The translations under genes were made by a program, and so were the position numbers. Positions 6,244-9,718 of a DNA stretch of 9,718 nucleotides are shown here, piece by piece; within the stretch, counting starts at the first letter, position 1, and each line of letters starts with the position of its first letter. Source of the DNA: Pseudomonadota bacterium (lineage in GTDB: Bacteria > Pseudomonadota > Gammaproteobacteria > Acidithiobacillales > Acidithiobacillaceae); contig JAKAVW010000099.1 of assembly GCA_021827445.1 (NCBI GenBank), positions 1 through 9,718 of the forward strand, given 5' to 3'. The notes under the pieces are model-generated. The model searched no databases, had not been told where the DNA came from, and saw nothing but the letters and a program-made list of their open reading frames with translations.

Positions 6244-6956
6244 CGCCCTTCAAGCCGGTATCTGACAATGCAGCCACCCCTCGCTGTAACGAGGCATTGC
6301 AAAGCGATGAGGGTGCGACAATTTGCCGCATGTAACAGTATCCGTACTAGTTGTAAGATCATTTACCTCGGGGCGAGGAATCTGGTGTCTGCGGCAATAA
6401 ATAGCTTTAACAGTGTTGTCTTTGGTGCCTTGCTGGGATGAAGGTTAAATTCCAGATCTGACTTGGGAGTTGGACGGTCCTGCTACTGTAGCCAAATATG
6501 TCGAACTCCTTCAATAACCCGGGTGTGCAAAGCGAATTTTCGATCAACTGATTGGGATCATACTGATGGTCGCTGGTATTTTACGGTCAAGCAACATCTT
6601 CCGACACTGGATCTGTGGAGCGAACGGGAAAGGGTCCCACATCCCTTCTCCAAGTTGCCAGGATTCCGATGACCCTATGTACAGTGCTCCCAGCGTAGAC
6701 AATACATGGAACCATGCTACTTTTGAGGCGCTGTGCAAGCACGATGAATAACCAAAGCGCGCTGGGGTGAGGTGTTCGCGGCTATCCTCCATCACGCCAT
6801 GCCACCATCTGACATGCGCCAGCTTGCGTTATCGCAGCCCATCTTGATGGTTGGTTAGCCGTATCGAAGCAGTCAAACCATCCGTCACTGTATGTGATGG
6901 CACTTGGGTCAAGAGTGAGAGCAACTGATCCTATGACAATTGAAAAGGGCGTCGTC
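6244..6956. other. Gene-poor stretch after the IS110 transposase
   Basis: No convincing gene is present. The first part probably holds the IS110 right end, whose boundary I cannot place. A short hairpin (CCTCG-CGAGG around 6277-6292) has no T run. At 6449-6514 a 22-codon open stretch includes GPATVAKYVELLQ, which resembles the end of the winged-helix region of AAA ATPases with a C-terminal DUF4143 domain, but it is closed by stops on both sides. The frame at 6566-6751 (61 codons) has high Cys, Ser and Pro, no ribosome binding site and no recognisable motif. The segment reads as degraded sequence. Confidence 0.5.
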
Positions 6957-7172
6957 ATGAATAAGCTCCTCATCGCGTTGTTCGTAATAACCGCTCTTGC
7001 GGGGTGTTCGCGTTCCGATGACCTAGATAATAGTCATGCCGTGAAATGGTACATGGCACACGATGCTGCAGCTGACCCCTCTTTTCTTGTTGGCTTTTTG
7101 GGGTCGGCGAATTTGAGTAATAACCGTACTCCCTACACGGCCAGGGAGACTGAAGCGCAAAAGGCCTCGTAG
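6957..7172 (+). CDS. Truncated EexN-like entry-exclusion lipoprotein
   Basis: The 71-residue product begins MNKLLIALFVITALAGCSRS, a short signal peptide with a lipobox LAGC. Cleavage and lipid attachment are predicted at Cys17. The following VKWYMAHDAA resembles the V-x-W/F-Y-x-x-H-D core of EexN-family lipoproteins, which prevent redundant conjugation into a cell already carrying the plasmid. After Ala-Ala the sequence (DPSFLVGFLGSANLSNNRTP, on to TEAQKAS) no longer looks like EexN, and the usual C-rich segment (LxxCxxNP) is missing. The gene is therefore probably truncated or fused to unrelated sequence. AAAGGG lies about ten bases before the chosen ATG. An in-frame GTG/ATG farther upstream would spoil the signal peptide. 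No other conjugation gene is nearby, so the gene is likely a relic of a plasmid or integrative element. Confidence 0.55.
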   Translation: MNKLLIALFVITALAGCSRSDDLDNSHAVKWYMAHDAAADPSFLVGFLGSANLSNNRTPYTARETEAQKAS

Positions 7173-7177
7173 CCGGT

Positions 7178-7203
7178 AGGGTGTCCGGTATCACAGACAC
7201 CCT
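7178..7203 (+). terminator. Hairpin just after the lipoprotein gene
   Basis: AGGGTGTC and GACACCCT form a perfect 8-bp stem around a 10-base loop, starting five bases after the stop codon. No T run follows, so it is a weak candidate for a factor-independent terminator and may only protect the 3' end. Confidence 0.35.
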
Positions 7204-7479
7204 CAAGGCCGCAATTCAGTCTCGATGATCAGCACAGTGTGGCGACGTCGTGTCGCCCCGTGTAAAACTCTGCACGGAACTGGGCGGCGAACTGGCCCTG
7301 CATCTGGTACGCGGCCAAGGTTTTTCCCCGAAGGCCCGTTACGGGTACATCTCGCGGTCAGCCGGTGGACACGCGCGGACCTTACGACGGGCTGTATAGT
7401 GCCACCGAAGGGCGGCGTAATGGCGCCATTTCAAACTGGGACCATACCGATTTCTTGGCAAAGTACGCAGCCATTTTTT
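7204..7479. other. Gene-poor stretch
   Basis: I see no gene with supporting features. A plus-strand frame at about 7260-7395 reads VKLCTELGGELALHLVRGQG and on to GYISRSAGG; it is open for about 45 codons and then ends at a TAG. It could be the remains of a gene. I do not recognise it, and no start codon with a ribosome binding site precedes it. Confidence 0.4.
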
Positions 7480-7654
7480 CTAGCCGTTGCTTAAAGGCGT
7501 TGGTTTTTGGTGCCTTGATTCCCGCAAACCCACTCGTAGCTTGGTTCTCAGAAGATTTGCCATCGGCGGAGATTTTTTCTTCAATAAAAAGGCCGCAAAC
7601 CCAATATTGGTGCGGCCTGCAGTCAAATCACCAACACCTTTAAGCAACGGCTAG
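7480..7654. repeat. 175-bp stretch with 25-bp near-perfect terminal inverted repeats (MITE-like)
   Basis: Positions 7480-7504 (beginning CTAGCCGTTGCTTAAAGG) and 7630-7654 are reverse complements with one mismatch in 25. The interior codes for nothing and holds a terminator-like hairpin near the right arm. Size and ends resemble a miniature inverted-repeat element moved in trans by another transposase. No target duplication is visible on either side (TTTTTT against GCCGTA), so a local inverted duplication is an alternative. The two arms are also the ends of convergent open frames, each finishing L-A-V-A-stop. Confidence 0.6.
7584..7617 (-). terminator. Rho-independent terminator for minus-strand transcription
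   Basis: On the minus strand GGCCGCA (7617-7611) pairs with TGCGGCC (7597-7591), and an inner CCAAT/ATTGG can extend the fold. The stem is followed directly by TTTTTATT (7590-7583). It lies about 350 bp downstream of the antiporter stop codon and inside the inverted-repeat stretch. It may end the antiporter transcript or belong to the repeat element. Confidence 0.6.
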
Positions 7655-7909
7655 GCCGTATAGCTCTGTACTTTCTTCCCCATAAAATCCTCCTCGATCC
7701 ATTATATCCAATCGATAGTGTCCACGAGATTCAGGGTACCTCAAGCCTTCCATTTTCGCGTCGCTCAAGGTGACGGTTTGCATAGGCGTTTGGGTCCATT
7801 CGGATTGCGGCTGCGGCTGGGCCAGCCAGACACTCGCCTGTGGTTCGAGGGGATAGAGCAGGAGCCGTTTGGGCTGGCCGTGGTAGACATAGCTGCCGCT
7901 GCAGAACGG
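7640..7909 (-). pseudogene. Unrecognised minus-strand open frame, probably a gene remnant
   Basis: This frame is open for 89 codons between a TAG at 7912-7910 and a TAA at 7642-7640. It reads SYVYHGQPKRLLLYPLEP, then QASVWLAQPQPQSEWTQTP, and later DIMDRGGFYGEESTELYGLA. Composition is ordinary for a soluble protein, more so than the antisense frame at 7718-7948. No start codon lies near its 5' end; the first ATG is about half-way along. A frame starting at an ATG near 7933 (MGPSELAVLQRQ) could be its original beginning if one frameshift occurred. No family is recognised. Its last codons and stop lie in the right arm of the 175-bp inverted repeat. It sits 55 bp downstream of the antiporter on the same strand. 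Confidence 0.35.
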
Positions 7910-7964
7910 CTAGTTCCGAAGGACCCATACTTATTTGAAAGGCAATAGCATATAACTCCAAAAT

Positions 7965-9584
7965 TCAGGGCAATTTCTTTTCCATGGCTACTTGATCCGG
8001 CAGCAGTAAGCGCTCTATCACCCCATCAATATTAGTCTCAACCTCCAGCAGTCCGGCATCGATATCTGCTGTCAGCCGCTCAAAATTCTCGTGCCCTATG
8101 AGACTCTCTTGACGTGCGTCCAGCAGTCGCTGTTTCTGCATGGTCAGCAGCCGTCGATACAAGCGAGAAAATTCAGTGCGGAAACGATCCTCATCAGCAA
8201 TATCGAGCTTTGAGAGCCTGTCTTTAGCGTCTTCGCTTTCCTGGCTATAGTGCGTAGCCAAAGCATCGAGCGCCTGCGGATCCAGCACGCCCTCTTGACG
8301 CAACCGATCAATCTCCCGGACCCCCATTTGCGCCAAGGTAAGGCGCATGCGCTGCATCTCGAAATCGGCGGGAAGGTGCCTGCGGCTGAGTACCCCCAAG
8401 GCGCGGGCTACCGGCGATATGCTGAGGCCCTGAATCAAAATGGTCAACAAAACCACACCAAAAACGAGATTGATCAACATTTCCCGGAAGGGAAAGTGCT
8501 GTGGAAGACTCAAGACCAGCACCATGGATAAAGCGCCGCGAATGCCGCCCCAGATCAGCACAAAATTCCACGACCACGGCATGCGCGCGTGCGACCGGCT
8601 CAGCAAAGTCCCCATGCTATAGATGACTGCCCCTCGGGCGATGGTGATGGCCACATAGGCCGCTATCACCAAGGGCCATATCCGTAGTAAATCAGGCAAG
8701 CGAATGGTGAGGCCCACCAGCAGGAATACCAGGGAATTCAGCGCAAAACCGATGTACTCCCAAAAAGTATTCACTGCGAGCCTGACCGAGGGAGCCATGC
8801 CCCTTTTGGCACCATAGTTTCCACAGATCAGGCCAGCCACGACCGTACTGATGACCCCGGAATAACCCAACTGCATGGCAACCAGAAAGCTGCCATACGC
8901 GGCGAGTATGGTGAAGGTAATCTCTACCATGCCATCATTGACGCGTTTGATGACCTCTGAACTTAGCCACCCGATGATGGCCCCGATCAAGACGCCGCCA
9001 CCCACCACGGCCAGAAACTTCACTGCCAGGGCGGAAGCGGTCACGGGTTTTCCCATCGCTATCGCCAGAAACAAAGTGAAGAAGACGATAGCCGTTCCAT
9101 CATTCAGCAGGCTTTCACTCTCCACCAGAAAGGTGAGCCGTTGTGGTGCCTGCAGTTCGCGAAAAATGGCCACAACCGAGATCGGGTCCGTCGCAGCGAC
9201 GGTTGCGCCAAATACCAGGGCGACACCGAGCGGCATGGTCACTGCCGCCAAATCGGGCAAATAACGACTGGTCCAGAGAAATACGAATGCCGTCACCACG
9301 ATGGATGTCAGCACACCGGGCACGGCGAGACCAAAAATAGCCAGGCGATCGCGCCATAAAGCGCTGGCGGACAGATGATACGCCGACTCAAAAACCAGTC
9401 CCGGCAGAAAGATGGAGAACAATAGATCATGCGTCAGGACCGGCGTTGGAAACAGATGGAGCGTTCCCAGTATCAATCCGCCCAAGACCAGGGCCACCGT
9501 ATAGGGTATGCGTAGTCGGTTGGCCACCACCGCCAACAAGGATGCGGCTACGAACAGATAGAGAATGACAGTTTCGGGTATCAT
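7965..9584 (-). CDS. CPA1-family Na+(K+)/H+ antiporter, NhaP-like
   Basis: The 539-residue inner-membrane protein should exchange cytoplasmic Na+ or K+ for protons, serving pH and salt balance. Residues 1-395 are a Na_H_Exchanger domain with about twelve hydrophobic segments, starting directly at the N-terminus. Family motifs are present: FESAYHL (65-71), GATVAATDP (126-134), ESLLNDGTA (157-165, with the N161-D162 pair typical of electroneutral CPA1 exchangers) and WGGIRGALSMVL (345-356, conserved Arg349). From about 400 on a soluble, helical, charged tail of about 140 residues is likely regulatory. AGGA a few bases before the ATG supports the start. The gene is intact, stands alone and reads towards the element cluster. 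Its upstream region is only 84 bp long before the IS21-like repeats. The ion specificity cannot be read from the sequence. Confidence 0.93.
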   Translation of the reverse strand: MIPETVILYLFVAASLLAVVANRLRIPYTVALVLGGLILGTLHLFPTPVLTHDLLFSIFLPGLVFESAYHLSASALWRDRLAIFGLAVPGVLTSIVVTAFVFLWTSRYLPDLAAVTMPLGVALVFGATVAATDPISVVAIFRELQAPQRLTFLVESESLLNDGTAIVFFTLFLAIAMGKPVTASALAVKFLAVVGGGVLIGAIIGWLSSEVIKRVNDGMVEITFTILAAYGSFLVAMQLGYSGVISTVVAGLICGNYGAKRGMAPSVRLAVNTFWEYIGFALNSLVFLLVGLTIRLPDLLRIWPLVIAAYVAITIARGAVIYSMGTLLSRSHARMPWSWNFVLIWGGIRGALSMVLVLSLPQHFPFREMLINLVFGVVLLTILIQGLSISPVARALGVLSRRHLPADFEMQRMRLTLAQMGVREIDRLRQEGVLDPQALDALATHYSQESEDAKDRLSKLDIADEDRFRTEFSRLYRRLLTMQKQRLLDARQESLIGHENFERLTADIDAGLLEVETNIDGVIERLLLPDQVAMEKKLP

Positions 9585-9667
9585 CGTTCCTACGCGCTAT
9601 TCATTGAGTGAAAATCTGACGCACAACGCGTCCGCGTGAGGCAGCAGCCTGATTAACAACCATTACC
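9585..9667 (-). promoter_or_regulatory. Short upstream region of the antiporter gene
   Basis: These 83 bp separate the antiporter start from the putative IS21-like end. The only clear signal is the ribosome binding site (AGGA in GTAGGAACG before ATG). No strong -35/-10 pair was found, so the promoter may be weak or noncanonical, or may lie in or beyond the insertion sequence end. Confidence 0.3.
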
Positions 9668-9718
9668 TGTTGCGCATTCCGGCGATCGTGGGCAGTGATT
9701 CCGCTGATCGTGGGCACC
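9668..9718. mobile_element. Probable terminus of an IS21-family element (off-window)
   Basis: From 9668 the sequence begins TGTTG and then carries two copies of a 19-bp unit, ATTCCGGCGATCGTGGGCA (9676-9694) and ATTCCGCTGATCGTGGGCA (9698-9716). The copies are 22 bp apart with 17 of 19 bases identical. Repeated units of this kind, reading roughly GATTCCG-x-x-GATCGTGGGCA next to a terminal TGT, are characteristic of the multiple transposase-binding sites at IS21-family ends. No istA or istB coding sequence falls in the window. If correct, the rest of the element lies to the right. Confidence 0.5.

Noticed and set aside
6244..6460. IS110 bridge RNA in the segment after the transposase
   Set aside because: The transposase looks like the IS110 subgroup, where the guide RNA is in the left end. 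No clear pair of programmable loops or subterminal repeats was seen here.
6449..6517. Remnant of an AAA ATPase with a DUF4143 domain (GPATVAKYVELLQ)
   Set aside because: Only 22 codons are open between stops, which is too little to call a gene. It is mentioned only in the description of the stretch.
7718..7948. Plus-strand frame of 76 codons
   Set aside because: It is rich in Arg and Leu, starts at GTG without a ribosome binding site, and is opposite a more protein-like minus-strand frame.
1..9718. CRISPR array, tRNA or rRNA genes
   Set aside because: No regularly spaced repeats with spacers and no cloverleaf or rRNA-like sequence were seen on either strand.

Overview
The window is a pile-up of nested and decayed mobile elements beside one intact chromosomal-type gene, a CPA1 Na+/H+ antiporter. 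Moderately high GC, the IS families present and the style of the group II intron protein point to a proteobacterium. An Acidithiobacillus-like or beta/gamma-proteobacterial host would fit, but nothing here fixes the genus.

Left half, 1-3947, minus strand: a group II intron whose 5' end is at 3947 and whose 3' end lies beyond base 1. Its reverse transcriptase/maturase gene is split in two (3556-2753 and 507-1) by a 2.2 kb element at about 508-2752. That element carries a large serine recombinase (LSR), a small helix-turn-helix/ribbon-helix-helix protein and a small overlapping ORF. The insertion is clean: joining the flanks over one GG dinucleotide restores the reading frame through the conserved QGG-VISPLLAN motif of the RT. 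The recombinase frame has no stop inside the element and ends in host intron sequence.

Middle, 3948-6243, plus strand: an IS110-family transposase gene. The intron sits antisense 10 bp upstream of its start codon. A complete 1312-bp IS4-family element (4014-5325; 19-bp perfect inverted repeats, 9-bp target duplication) is inserted in its 5' end, and a one-base frameshift breaks its C-terminus. The IS4 element looks intact and recent. Nesting order: the IS110 is the oldest layer; the IS4 and the intron inserted into it independently; the LSR element inserted into the intron.

Right-centre, 6244-7964: mostly non-coding or degraded sequence. It holds a short lipoprotein whose N-terminal half resembles EexN-type entry-exclusion proteins of conjugative plasmids, a 175-bp stretch bounded by 25-bp near-perfect inverted repeats with an internal terminator-like hairpin, and an unrecognised minus-strand open frame without a good start codon.

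Right end, 7965-9718: the intact antiporter gene on the minus strand. It is followed, 84 bp upstream of its start codon, by tandem 22-bp-period repeats that look like the terminus of an IS21-family element running off the window.

The most unusual object is the compact LSR element. It has landed in the most conserved coding motif of a retroelement and borrows that gene's out-of-frame sequence for its recombinase C-terminus.
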